Shown here in pieces: positions 1 to 7,322 of a stretch of 59,292 nucleotides of DNA (the stretch's first letter is position 1; each line of letters opens with the position of its first letter). Source of the stretch: Prevotella sp. (GTDB lineage: Bacteria; Bacteroidota; Bacteroidia; Bacteroidales; Bacteroidaceae); NCBI GenBank assembly GCA_022773395.1, contig JALFBL010000066.1, forward strand, positions 1 through 59,292, in the 5' to 3' direction. The notes beneath the pieces were generated by a model. That model searched no databases and was not told the origin of the DNA. It saw nothing but the letters and a program-made list of their open reading frames with translations. Both the position numbers and the translations under genes were made by a program.

Positions 1-11
1 TCTTTGCTCAT
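1..11 (-). CDS. Possible start of a gene running off the left edge
   Basis: On the minus strand an ATG at 11-9 opens a frame (M-S-K...) that leaves the window. A match to the Bacteroidetes -7 box (TATCTTTG) lies just upstream at 39-32, and a terminator-like hairpin for the preceding operon lies before that. The product cannot be judged from three codons. Confidence 0.3.
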
Positions 12-45
12 GGTTATATTTTTTCCAAAAACAAAGATAACCAAA

Positions 46-77
46 AGGGCTGATACCTCGGGAGAAGTGTCGGCCCT
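46..77 (-). terminator. Hairpin terminator for the amino-sugar operon
   Basis: An 11-base-pair stem (46-56 with 67-77, two G-U pairs if transcribed on the minus strand) encloses a 10-base loop. It is followed on the minus strand by TTTT. It lies about 235 bases past the stop of the aminotransferase gene and just ahead of a new promoter, which fits an intrinsic terminator. Confidence 0.55.
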
Positions 78-159
78 AATTGTTGATATTAACAAAAGTT
101 TTACCGGACAGCAATAATATGAAATCGTTGGGTCGTTTGACAAAAATCGTTGAGCCGTT

Positions 160-305
160 TTTGTCTATGTTTTTCACATCGCTGATTATCAGTCGTTTAG
201 CAAACGCCCGTAGAATCGCGTATTTTCAAGCAAGAGAGTGCTTGGTTGAAAATAACGCAAAAATCGTGTTAACGGGATTTGGGAAAGTGTTAAGGAACGT
301 ATAAT
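160..305. repeat. Intergenic repeat element, copy 1
   Basis: This stretch is recognisably the same as 47848-47993. The best-kept core (about 190-226) matches 47877-47912 with one or two differences over about 35 bases and contains AAACGCCCGTAGAATCGCG. Weaker similarity continues to the end (CGTGTTAA, GGATTT, GTTAA in the same order). Both copies lie immediately 3' of a minus-strand gene. A 74-codon open frame crosses it, but it begins in non-coding sequence and I do not think it is a gene. The rest of 1-311 holds only the terminator and promoter listed separately. Confidence 0.65.
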
Positions 306-311
306 TTTTCG

Positions 312-1463
312 CTAATGAAGCGGAAAACCATTCAGTAGGCGAATGATGGTCTGTATTTCTTCATCGGTGAGGATGGGGTTAAGCGGGATGCTTAGTTCCT
401 CGTTGTGGATGCGCTCGGTAATGGGCAGCGACAAACCGTTCCATGCTTGGTAGCATTGCTGGCGGTGGGGCGGAATGGGGTAGTGGATGATTGTCTGCAC
501 GCTGTTGTCCAGCAGGTATTGTTGCAGGCGGTCACGCTGTTGGCAAAGAACGGGGAAAATGTGGTAAACATTATCCTCGCTGTATGTGGGCAATTGCAGA
601 TGGGGATGGGAAATCTCCTTGCAATAGCGGTTGGCAATGTCCCTTCGCCGTTGGTTTTCTTGGTCAAGATATTTCAACTTGACGTTCAATACCGCCGCTT
701 GGATTTCGTCCAACCTGCTGTTCCTGCCTTGATAGTCGAAGATGTATTTGCGCGACGAGCCGTAGTTTGCCAACGTTCTTACGGTGTCTGCCAATGTCTT
801 GTCTGATGTGGTAACGGCACCTCCATCGCCCAATGCGCCCAAATTCTTGCCGGGGTAGAAACTATGGCCTGCTGCATCGCCGAGGGAACCGGTGCGATGG
901 CTCATCGTTTTCTTCCCGTTTTCTTTTTCTACGTTTCCGCTGGATGATGTCTCCTTGTAAATACAGCCATGTGCCTGTGCGTTGTCCTCAATCAGTTTCA
1001 GTCCATGTTGCTGGCAAATCTTTCCGATGAGGGGCGTGTATGCGCACTTTCCGTAGAGGTGAACCACCATGATGGCTTTGGTCTGGGGCGTGATGGTACG
1101 CTCAATCAGTGTGCCGTCTATCTGGAAAGTGTGGATGTCTGGCTCTACCAAGACGGGTTTCAGGCGGTTCTCGGTAATGGCAAGAATGCTGGCAATGTAG
1201 GTATTGGCTGGCACAACCACCTCATCGCCGGGCTGCATCACTCCCATTTCCATGTAGGCGCGGAATATCAGCGTAAGGGCATCAAGACCGTTCCCACAGC
1301 CGATACAATGGTCAGTGCCGATGTATTGGGCATAGTTCGATTCAAAGTCGTGCAGCGATTTGCCTTGCAAATACCATCCGCTGGCGATGACCTCCTGTGC
1401 CGCCTGCTTGATTTCCTCGGCGTGAAGTTCGGTGATTTTCTTTAATGAAAGATATTCAATCAT
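312..1463 (-). CDS. fdtB: DegT/DnrJ/EryC1/StrS-family sugar aminotransferase (FdtB/QdtB type)
   Basis: This is a PLP-dependent aminotransferase of 383 residues that should transfer an amino group to a dTDP-3-keto-6-deoxyhexose. The chosen ATG at 1463 gives the usual N-terminus ([10 protein letters not shown]) and an 8-base overlap with the upstream acyltransferase gene. The pyridine-ring aspartate is in EDNAQAHG (D160), and the Schiff-base lysine is K206 in [17 protein letters not shown]. FdtA and RmlB in the same operon point to the 3-amino sugar (Fuc3N or Qui3N) rather than another StrS-family product. An unusual polar insert of about 20 residues (roughly 170-191, rich in S, K, E, N) separates NAQAHG from TGSLGDAAG. 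Family assignment is firm; the exact sugar is inferred from context. Confidence 0.88.
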   Translation of the reverse strand: MIEYLSLKKITELHAEEIKQAAQEVIASGWYLQGKSLHDFESNYAQYIGTDHCIGCGNGLDALTLIFRAYMEMGVMQPGDEVVVPANTYIASILAITENRLKPVLVEPDIHTFQIDGTLIERTITPQTKAIMVVHLYGKCAYTPLIGKICQQHGLKLIEDNAQAHGCIYKETSSSGNVEKENGKKTMSHRTGSLGDAAGHSFYPGKNLGALGDGGAVTTSDKTLADTVRTLANYGSSRKYIFDYQGRNSRLDEIQAAVLNVKLKYLDQENQRRRDIANRYCKEISHPHLQLPTYSEDNVYHIFPVLCQQRDRLQQYLLDNSVQTIIHYPIPPHRQQCYQAWNGLSLPITERIHNEELSIPLNPILTDEEIQTIIRLLNGFPLH

Positions 1464-2412
1464 GGCTGTCTGATGATAAGTCCCATTCATACCAGTCGTA
1501 GCATACACCCCTTCCGCCGAAGCCTTCTTTCTGGAAAATCAATCCCTCGTTGAGCGTTTCACCGTGACCTTCGGTGGATTTGCCGAAATCGAAATAGGGA
1601 ACGTGTGCAAAGTCTTCATGGATGATGTGGTGGAAAATGGTGTCGATGGCTCCCATTTGCTTTCCCTCCTTTGTTGCGGAGATGTATTGCGCATGGGCAG
1701 TTGGAGGAGTAAGGTAAATTACATAGCCTCCCACCACTTCTTCATGATGCCGGGCCACATATAGGAAGATGTTGTCGGGAAACCTGCTTTTCAGGAGTTC
1801 CATTTCTTGCAGCGAGTGTACGGGGTGTGCGTTGTGTGTGTGCATAAGGTTGTCTTCCAGCACTTTCCAAAAGGCTTTCCAGTCGTTGCTCCGTTCAACC
1901 GTCAGGCCATTCCTCATCGCTTTCCTTACGCCCCTGCTACGGCTTTTCTCCCATTTTATGGGTTCGTCCCTTGCAACCACCGTGGAAATGTTGCGGCAAA
2001 TCAGACGGAATGCGCACGTCCGGAATATCGCGTACAGGTCTTCCTCCGAGGGAATGCGGTGGTAAATCCACGGCACGCACTTGTAAACCACGCGCCCGAT
2101 GTGCTCCTTTCGTAGATATGCGTTCATCTCCTGGAACAGCGTCACCGTGTCGGCCGCCGTTGCCTCCTTGCCCGATATCAGTCCGCCATACGTCAGTCCT
2201 TGGTGCGAATAGAGCGTGCCGTCTTGTATGTTCGCAGGCAGAACGGCATAGAGCCTTTCCTTTCGGTAAAACATCAGCGAGTGGTCGGTAAAGCGGTGGC
2301 TGTGGTAGTCCATGTATCCACGGTGCAACAGGAACGTGCCGTTTTTTGAACCGGCCACAAACCTGTTCCATTCCTCTTCATGTGTTTGATTGTATTTCCT
2401 TATATCGAACAT
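1456..2412 (-). CDS. GNAT/FemAB-like acyltransferase, probable amino-sugar N-acyltransferase
   Basis: The product is a 318-residue soluble protein with the layout of FemAB/BioF2-like (Acetyltransf_6) acyltransferases. A basic stretch ([15 protein letters not shown]) is followed by a C-terminal acetyltransferase fold ([44 protein letters not shown]). The ATG at 2412 overlaps the stop of the PH-domain gene by 13 bases, and the 3' end overlaps fdtB by 8 bases, so the three are translationally linked. I infer that it acylates the 3-amino group made by the aminotransferase, the role FdtC/QdtC plays elsewhere. Those enzymes are left-handed beta-helix proteins, so this would be a different fold for the step. 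Substrate and acyl donor are unknown. Confidence 0.7.
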   Translation of the reverse strand: MFDIRKYNQTHEEEWNRFVAGSKNGTFLLHRGYMDYHSHRFTDHSLMFYRKERLYAVLPANIQDGTLYSHQGLTYGGLISGKEATAADTVTLFQEMNAYLRKEHIGRVVYKCVPWIYHRIPSEEDLYAIFRTCAFRLICRNISTVVARDEPIKWEKSRSRGVRKAMRNGLTVERSNDWKAFWKVLEDNLMHTHNAHPVHSLQEMELLKSRFPDNIFLYVARHHEEVVGGYVIYLTPPTAHAQYISATKEGKQMGAIDTIFHHIIHEDFAHVPYFDFGKSTEGHGETLNEGLIFQKEGFGGRGVCYDWYEWDLSSDSHD

Positions 2413-2804
2413 TTTATTTCGGGATTGATTTCGCAAAGGGCGGCCACAAATCCAGCCTTGTCTTTTGGCGAGATGAGAACGAAATCACCTTTGTATTCCA
2501 CCTTCAGACGGTCTATCGAGAGTGCCGGGGAACTGAGCCAGTTGCGCGATTTCGACACAGCCGTGATGCTGTTGATGTTTATTTTGCCCTTAACCAATAT
2601 GCCGGATTTTACCAACAGCGTGTCCCCCTCAATGAGATAGTAGCAAGGAAACAGCAAGACAATGGGCAATACGCAAGCCACCAGCAGTACTGATGACGTT
2701 AGGATGTCGCCATCTGCAGCCATATCGTAGAAGGGAAGAATCAGCATTGCGGCGAATACGACAATCAGCCACAGGTCTATTTTCGATCTGAACTTCTTTC
2801 TCAT
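2400..2804 (-). CDS. Small membrane protein with a bacterial PH-like domain
   Basis: This 134-residue protein has a basic N-terminus (MRKKFRSK), two closely spaced hydrophobic segments (about 11-28 and 37-56) and a C-terminal beta-rich part (YLIEGDTLLVKSGILVKGKI, then INSITAVSKSRN) typical of bacterial PH (YokE/bPH) domains. It is locked into the operon: its ATG overlaps the fdtA stop (ATGA) and its 3' end overlaps the acyltransferase start. Its role in amino-sugar synthesis is not known. It could tether cytosolic enzymes to the membrane. The family call rests on pattern recognition only. Confidence 0.65.
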   Translation of the reverse strand: MRKKFRSKIDLWLIVVFAAMLILPFYDMAADGDILTSSVLLVACVLPIVLLFPCYYLIEGDTLLVKSGILVKGKININSITAVSKSRNWLSSPALSIDRLKVEYKGDFVLISPKDKAGFVAALCEINPEIKCSI

Positions 2805-3217
2805 GGTTGCTGCTGCTTCATGTATTCCACGTAGTCATCGTATTCTCTGATGTAGTCTTCTTCATCGAATGGCTCAGAAGCGAGTACCAGACAGACGGCT
2901 CCCGACGAAAAGTCTTCAAGCGTTCGCCAGATTCCTGTTTCCACCAACAACCCCTGATAGGGGTGGTTCAATAGGTATGTCTGCTTTTCCTTGCCATTGT
3001 CGAGAGTCACTGAGAAACTCCCGCCCACCGCCACGATGAACTCGCGGCATTGCTTGTGGGCATGGCTTCCGCGCCATTCGCCCGACGGTACGTCATAGAC
3101 CCAATATACGCGGGCAATGTCGAAAGGCACATTTTTCTGCCCTTCCACCACCGTAAGGTTTCCGCGCGGGTCTATAATCTTCGGTAGTTCAAATATTCTT
3201 CCTTCTGTTTCTTTCAT
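2801..3217 (-). CDS. fdtA: dTDP-4-keto-6-deoxyhexose 3,4-ketoisomerase (FdtA/QdtA type)
   Basis: This is a 138-residue cupin-fold isomerase that moves the keto group of dTDP-4-keto-6-deoxyglucose from C4 to C3, making the substrate for the aminotransferase. Landmarks are the N-terminal DPRGNLTVVE, the catalytic His pair in GSHAHKQCREF (H52 and H54), and a C-terminal acidic LASEPFDEEDYIREYDDY. Length and motifs match the FdtA/QdtA/WxcM-like family. It follows the sigma-4-like gene by 40 bases and overlaps the PH-domain gene by 4. Sequence cannot tell FdtA (galacto product) from QdtA (gluco product). Confidence 0.88.
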   Translation of the reverse strand: MKETEGRIFELPKIIDPRGNLTVVEGQKNVPFDIARVYWVYDVPSGEWRGSHAHKQCREFIVAVGGSFSVTLDNGKEKQTYLLNHPYQGLLVETGIWRTLEDFSSGAVCLVLASEPFDEEDYIREYDDYVEYMKQQQP

Positions 3218-3260
3218 ACTTTCCTTTTGTCTCTTTCATTCCTTCCTTCTGTTTCTTTTA
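3201..3260 (-). repeat. Short purine-rich tandem repeat ahead of fdtA
   Basis: Read on the minus strand, the motif A-T-[GA]-AAAGA[AG]ACA[GA]AAGGAA occurs three times in a row with a spacing of about 20 bases. The last copy forms the first codons of fdtA. The repeat supplies several purine-rich, Shine-Dalgarno-like tracts before the start codon. The alternative upstream ATG is out of frame. Confidence 0.5.
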
Positions 3261-3551
3261 TACCCATCCTTTCATCATTTGCCATTCGGGCGTAATGGCG
3301 AGTTTCCTAAGGCTTCCGTCAATCTGTTCCATCAGTGCCTCCTCTGTGGTGTTTTGCTCGCAGGCCAAATTGATCAATGCTTCTCGCTTGTAGCCAAACA
3401 GTCCAAAATAGCGGAGCAACGTATCCTTTTCTTTCGCGGGGAGCAGCAGCATGATATGTTTGGTGAAGTGTTTGTGCTCGCTGTCCACCGTTTCGGGATG
3501 ATAGGATAGTTTCACAAGGAAATCCTGCAACTCTTTTGACAAATCGTCCAT
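3258..3551 (-). CDS. Small sigma-70 region-4-like helix-turn-helix protein
   Basis: The product has 97 residues and no membrane segment. Residues 36-84 follow the pattern of sigma-70 region 4: LLPAKEKDTLLRYFGLFG aligns with the 'LP.KEREVL.LRFGL.G' start. Next comes a helix-turn-helix-sized stretch (REALINLACEQNTTEEALMEQ) and then IDGSLRKLA, which resembles the terminal 'IE..ALRKLR'. No region 2 is present, so it cannot be a complete sigma factor. It lies between the O-acyltransferase and fdtA with 40-base gaps on both sides. It could be a small regulator or a fold relative without DNA binding. Confidence 0.5.
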   Translation of the reverse strand: MDDLSKELQDFLVKLSYHPETVDSEHKHFTKHIMLLLPAKEKDTLLRYFGLFGYKREALINLACEQNTTEEALMEQIDGSLRKLAITPEWQMMKGWV

Positions 3552-3591
3552 TTTTATTCTTGTTTTTATGATTTGAATTCTTTTTGATGTT

Positions 3592-4710
3592 TTATTGAGT
3601 CTTCTTTACAGTCTGACAGGTGTTCTGTTTAATGCATTCAGGCAAATCTTTCTGCTTGACCGGACTGTCTGCCATGCCGTGCGGGGTTGTTCTCCCCATA
3701 TTGAACGAGATGATTCTCCGGGTCATCCATGCGAAAACGAACGTGAACGACAGGCACAAAGCCAGCGTAAGCGCATAATTTGGATGAGGAGATATTCTGT
3801 AACCGACAACCAGCAAGAGGTTAATGACCAATTGATGCACCATGAATATCTCAAAACTTAAATCCCCTCCCTTTTGAATAAGGGGCATCCGGAATACCCG
3901 GATAAAGCCTTTGGGAAAAGCGTCGCAGGCTGTAGCAAGGATAATTATTGCCGGAAGAAACGGCCAGTAGATAAAACTTGTGCGGAGATAGGCAGGAAGA
4001 TAAGGGTAGGAGAGAGCTGCCGCCACACCTGTTGCCAGCAGCAAAATACCAATGGCGTAGATGTTGTGAGAACGCATCCGGCAGGTTCTTTTCGTGATTT
4101 CCGCTTGTGTGTATATTCGGTAAGCGACAACGCCAATGGTAAAGTCTGTCATTCTTGTAGGCGGAAACACGTATAAGAGCCATTGGACTTTCGGTTCAGG
4201 AACATGCCTTGCGCAAAGTATGTAAATGGCTGCCCATAGCATAGAACTGACGGCAAGCACGTTTCCTGACAGTTTGCACACTCCTTTATAGATCCAAGGA
4301 AAGATGATGTATGCGGGTAGCAGGGAAGACAGAAACCACGAAACGCCATTGCCCGAATAGTAAAAATCGGAATCCGGTAGCCAGCTTTGCAGCAAAAAGA
4401 GGTTGGGCAGCAGCCTCAGACAGTCTCCACCGTTCATCCTGTGCAGATGAAGAACGATGAAGGCAAACAGGCAAAGCAGATGAAGAGGGTATAGCTTTGA
4501 CAATCGTTTGTACAAGAAACGCTTGTGATGGAATGTCTTTTTTTCTATGCTCTTTCCATACGACAGTGACAAGACGAAGCCACTCAGCATGAAGAAGAAT
4601 GCCACACCACAATCGCCTCCAAAATCAAAAGAAGTTGGAGGCAGGTTGAAGTGCGACATGAATATCAGCATGACGAACACCAAGCGGAGTGCCTGAAGCG
4701 ATTGAATCAT
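3592..4710 (-). CDS. Membrane O-acyltransferase (acyltransferase family 3, OafA/YrhL type)
   Basis: This polytopic membrane protein has 372 residues when started at the ATG at 4710 (MIQSLQALRLVFVMLIF). It shows the family's early landmarks: LRLVFVMLIFMSHF, then GGDCGVAFFFMLSGFVLSLSYG, then RFLYKRLSKLYPLHLLCL, with about ten hydrophobic segments in all. Such enzymes transfer acetyl or other acyl groups to cell-surface sugars from the cytoplasmic side of the inner membrane. It follows rmlB by 8 bases, so it is an operon member and probably decorates the same glycan. The acyl group and acceptor cannot be read from sequence. Confidence 0.85.
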   Translation of the reverse strand: MIQSLQALRLVFVMLIFMSHFNLPPTSFDFGGDCGVAFFFMLSGFVLSLSYGKSIEKKTFHHKRFLYKRLSKLYPLHLLCLFAFIVLHLHRMNGGDCLRLLPNLFLLQSWLPDSDFYYSGNGVSWFLSSLLPAYIIFPWIYKGVCKLSGNVLAVSSMLWAAIYILCARHVPEPKVQWLLYVFPPTRMTDFTIGVVAYRIYTQAEITKRTCRMRSHNIYAIGILLLATGVAAALSYPYLPAYLRTSFIYWPFLPAIIILATACDAFPKGFIRVFRMPLIQKGGDLSFEIFMVHQLVINLLLVVGYRISPHPNYALTLALCLSFTFVFAWMTRRIISFNMGRTTPHGMADSPVKQKDLPECIKQNTCQTVKKTQ

Positions 4711-4718
4711 TCTGTTTC

Positions 4719-5870
4719 TCAGCCCCTGTTCCCGTACATTTCCTCGTAATATTTCTGGTAGTCGCCCGAAGTCACGTCCTTGATCCATTCCTGGTTTTCA
4801 AGGTTCCACTTGATGGTCTTCACGATTCCGTCGGCAAACATTGTTTCGGGATACCATCCCAGTTCGTTCTTTATCTTCGTGGGGTCGATGGCATAGCGCA
4901 GGTCGTGGCCCAAACGGTCGGCAACGAATGTGATCAAGTCTTCGTTGATCCAGTCGATCGAGATGTCTCCGTTGGCGTCTTTCTCCTGTTTTTTCAGCAC
5001 CTTGCGCAGTTCCTTGTTCTCTGCCATCATGTCGTGGATGGTCTTGATGGTGAGTTTCACAATGTCGATGTTCTTCATTTCGTTGTGTCCTCCCACGTTA
5101 TATACTTCGCCCTCGCGGCCTTCCCTTATCACCATGTCGATGGCTTTGCAATGGTCTTCCACATAAAGCCAGTCGCGAACGTTCTCGCCCTTGCCATAGA
5201 CGGGAAGTTGCTTGCCTTCCAGGATATTGTTGATAATCAGCGGAATGAGTTTCTCGGGGAAGTGGTAAGGTCCGTAGTTGTTAGAGCAACGGGTGATGGA
5301 TATGGGCATGTGGTAGGTGTCCTTATAAGCCACCACAATCAAGTCGGCAGCCGTTTTTGAGGCAGAATAGGGACTGTGGGGGCACAGTGGTGTTTCCTCC
5401 GTGAAGAATCCTTCAGCCCCCAATGAGCCATACACCTCGTCTGTGGCCACTTGGTGGAAGCGTTTGCCCGGTTTCCATACGGGATAGCCGTCCTCGCCTT
5501 TGCCCGTTACCCATGCCTTGCGTGCCGCGTCGAGCAGGTTTTGCGTGCCGAGAATGTTCACGGAGAGGAACAGCTGCGGGTCTTCGATGCTGCGGTCCAC
5601 ATGGCTTTCGGCGGCGAAGTTCACCACATAGTCGATGTCGTCCTCTGCAAACAATTTGTCGGTCAGTTCGCGGTCGCGAATGTCTCCTTTCACAAATTCG
5701 CATCGTTTCCCGTCGATGTCGTCCTTGATGGTTCCCAAGTTGCCGGCATAAGTCAGCGCGTCGAGCACGATTATCTTGATATCCTCGTTCTTGTACTTCT
5801 TGTTCAGCAGATACTTGATAAAGTTTGCTCCGATAAATCCGGCTGCGCCGGTCACTAAATACGTTTTCAT
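4719..5870 (-). CDS. rmlB: dTDP-glucose 4,6-dehydratase
   Basis: RmlB converts dTDP-glucose to dTDP-4-keto-6-deoxyglucose, the branch point for deoxy- and aminodeoxy-hexoses. The 383-residue protein is an extended short-chain dehydrogenase. It has the NAD-binding TGAAGFIG (7-14), the family signature TDEVYGSLG (from T143, with D144 and E145 as acid/base), and the YSASK catalytic tyrosine and lysine (Y168, K172). In this operon its product would feed FdtA and then the aminotransferase. rmlA, which makes dTDP-glucose, is not in the window, nor are rmlC and rmlD. That supports an amino-sugar branch rather than rhamnose. Confidence 0.95.
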   Translation of the reverse strand: MKTYLVTGAAGFIGANFIKYLLNKKYKNEDIKIIVLDALTYAGNLGTIKDDIDGKRCEFVKGDIRDRELTDKLFAEDDIDYVVNFAAESHVDRSIEDPQLFLSVNILGTQNLLDAARKAWVTGKGEDGYPVWKPGKRFHQVATDEVYGSLGAEGFFTEETPLCPHSPYSASKTAADLIVVAYKDTYHMPISITRCSNNYGPYHFPEKLIPLIINNILEGKQLPVYGKGENVRDWLYVEDHCKAIDMVIREGREGEVYNVGGHNEMKNIDIVKLTIKTIHDMMAENKELRKVLKKQEKDANGDISIDWINEDLITFVADRLGHDLRYAIDPTKIKNELGWYPETMFADGIVKTIKWNLENQEWIKDVTSGDYQKYYEEMYGNRG

Positions 5871-5892
5871 GTCTTTTCTCGTTTATTGGTTG

Positions 5893-6111
5893 TTATTGTT
5901 TATTTTCTTGGTTATTCTTTCCCTCCCGTTTTTCCAGATATTCCAAGAGAGACACCACGGTGATGGAATACGCGATGCTGCTTCTGGTATATTTCGCCCA
6001 ATCTAACGGTTCTTCATTATGAAAAATAAGGTCTGTCAAGCACTCCAATGCAAAGTAAACGATGGCGAAAAGCAGCATTCTTTTTGCAAAATAAATAATT
6101 TTTCCCGTCAT
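5893..6111 (-). CDS. Small hypothetical membrane protein
   Basis: This 72-residue protein has one or two hydrophobic helices (about 8-24 and 44-57), a charged middle (HNEEPLDWAKYTRSS) and a polar, lysine- and glutamate-rich tail (EKREGKNNQENKQ). It lies 22 bases before rmlB and 19 bases after the phosphoesterase gene, in the same direction, so it is probably co-transcribed. I do not recognise a family. Confidence 0.6.
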   Translation of the reverse strand: MTGKIIYFAKRMLLFAIVYFALECLTDLIFHNEEPLDWAKYTRSSIAYSITVVSLLEYLEKREGKNNQENKQ

Positions 6112-6130
6112 ATCTTTTATTTTTTCATGT

Positions 6131-6634
6131 TCATTTCTTCGGATGGTCGCTCAGAGCGATTACCTCACAATCGGTGAATTTATTGCCTTCCACGGTCAGT
6201 CTCACCAAGGTTCGCTCCTGATGCCATCCCTGCTGGCCTGCCGCCCCCGGGTTGATGTGCAACAGATTCAGCGTCTTGTCGTACTGCACCTTTAATATAT
6301 GGGAGTGTCCGCAAACGAAGAGTTGGGGCGGACTGGCGAACAGCGTGCTTCGAACGCTTGGGTCGTAGTTGCCCGGATAACCGCCGATATGCTTCATCAG
6401 CACGTCCACATCCTCGCATTTCCATCGCAATCTCTCGGGGTAGAGAAGGCGCAAGTCGCCCCCGTCGCAATTTCCGTGCACGGCTCTCAGCGTTCTGAAC
6501 TCCGCCAATTTCTGCGCCACCTCATACGAACCGATGTCTCCTGCGTGCCAAATCTCATCGCAAGGCTCGAAGTATTTCAGGTACTTTTCGTCCCAATATG
6601 AGTGCGTGTCGCTGATGATTCCTATTTTCTTCAT
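6131..6634 (-). CDS. Metallophosphoesterase, YfcE/MJ0936 family
   Basis: The product is a 167-residue calcineurin-like phosphoesterase with the full set of metal ligands: SDTHS (D9, H11), AGDIG (D33), GNCD (N56), and a C-terminal CGHSH. The family includes small cytosolic phosphodiesterases such as E. coli YfcE. The natural substrate is unknown. I chose the ATG at 6634 over a TTG two codons upstream. It lies in the run of minus-strand genes between the kinase-like gene and the small membrane protein. Confidence 0.88.
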   Translation of the reverse strand: MKKIGIISDTHSYWDEKYLKYFEPCDEIWHAGDIGSYEVAQKLAEFRTLRAVHGNCDGGDLRLLYPERLRWKCEDVDVLMKHIGGYPGNYDPSVRSTLFASPPQLFVCGHSHILKVQYDKTLNLLHINPGAAGQQGWHQERTLVRLTVEGNKFTDCEVIALSDHPKK

Positions 6635-6695
6635 GGACAATTCATTTTTTATCGTGTGGGAATCGCATTTCTTTTGGGGCGGATTCCCATATCTT

Positions 6696-7322
6696 TCATT
6701 CCAGGCCGAATCTCATTTTGATAAATTCCTTGAGCAGCTTTCCCGTGTTTTCAAAGCCCAACAGGCTCGTGTTCACACATAGATCGTAGGACGTGGAATG
6801 TCCCCATTTCTTGCCGGTATAGTAGTTGTAGTAGGACGAACGAACATCCTCTTTTTCGGCAATGATCTTTTTTGCCGCGGCGATGTCGCATCCGTGGCGT
6901 TCGCTCACCACTTTGGCACGCTGCTCAATGTCGGCAGTAATGAAGATGTTCACCGCATTCTTGTGGTTGCGGAGCACATAGTCTGCACATCTTCCCACGA
7001 ACACACAGGAACCTTCCGATGCCGCTTTCAGTATGGCATCGCTTTGGAATTGGAAAAGACTCTCTTGTGAAAACTTGCAACAATAAAGATTGTCGTCGCC
7101 CAAATGAGGCGTGTGCATGTGGAAAAGCGATTTCAGAAACCCCTTCTTCTCATCGTTCTGTTCAAAGAATTTCTCGCAGAATCCGCTTTCCTTGGCAGCC
7201 AGGTTTAGCAGTTCTTTATCATAGAGCGTGCACCCGAAATCATCCGCCAGTTTCTTGGCGATAATTCTTCCGCCGCTTCCCAATTGGCGGCCGATGTTAA
7301 TGATGATTTTCTTCTTTTCCAT
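6696..7322 (-). CDS. Cytidylate kinase-like family protein
   Basis: The product is a 208-residue P-loop protein of the cytidylate-kinase-like (Cytidylate_kin2) group, distinct from the housekeeping Cmk. The nucleotide-binding loop is near the N-terminus (NIGRQLGSGGRIIAKKLA). It is followed by a conserved YDKELLNLAAKESG block, CVFVGRCADYVLR, and a lid-like stretch. The 5' end overlaps the MATE transporter's 3' end by 26 bases. The substrate is not established for this family in Bacteroidales. Confidence 0.8.
   Translation of the reverse strand: MEKKKIIINIGRQLGSGGRIIAKKLADDFGCTLYDKELLNLAAKESGFCEKFFEQNDEKKGFLKSLFHMHTPHLGDDNLYCCKFSQESLFQFQSDAILKAASEGSCVFVGRCADYVLRNHKNAVNIFITADIEQRAKVVSERHGCDIAAAKKIIAEKEDVRSSYYNYYTGKKWGHSTSYDLCVNTSLLGFENTGKLLKEFIKMRFGLE

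Noticed and set aside
80..304. 74-codon plus-strand ORF at the left edge
   Set aside because: It crosses the intergenic repeat; the related repeat at 47848 gives a similar peptide only because the DNA is shared. No promoter or coding character.
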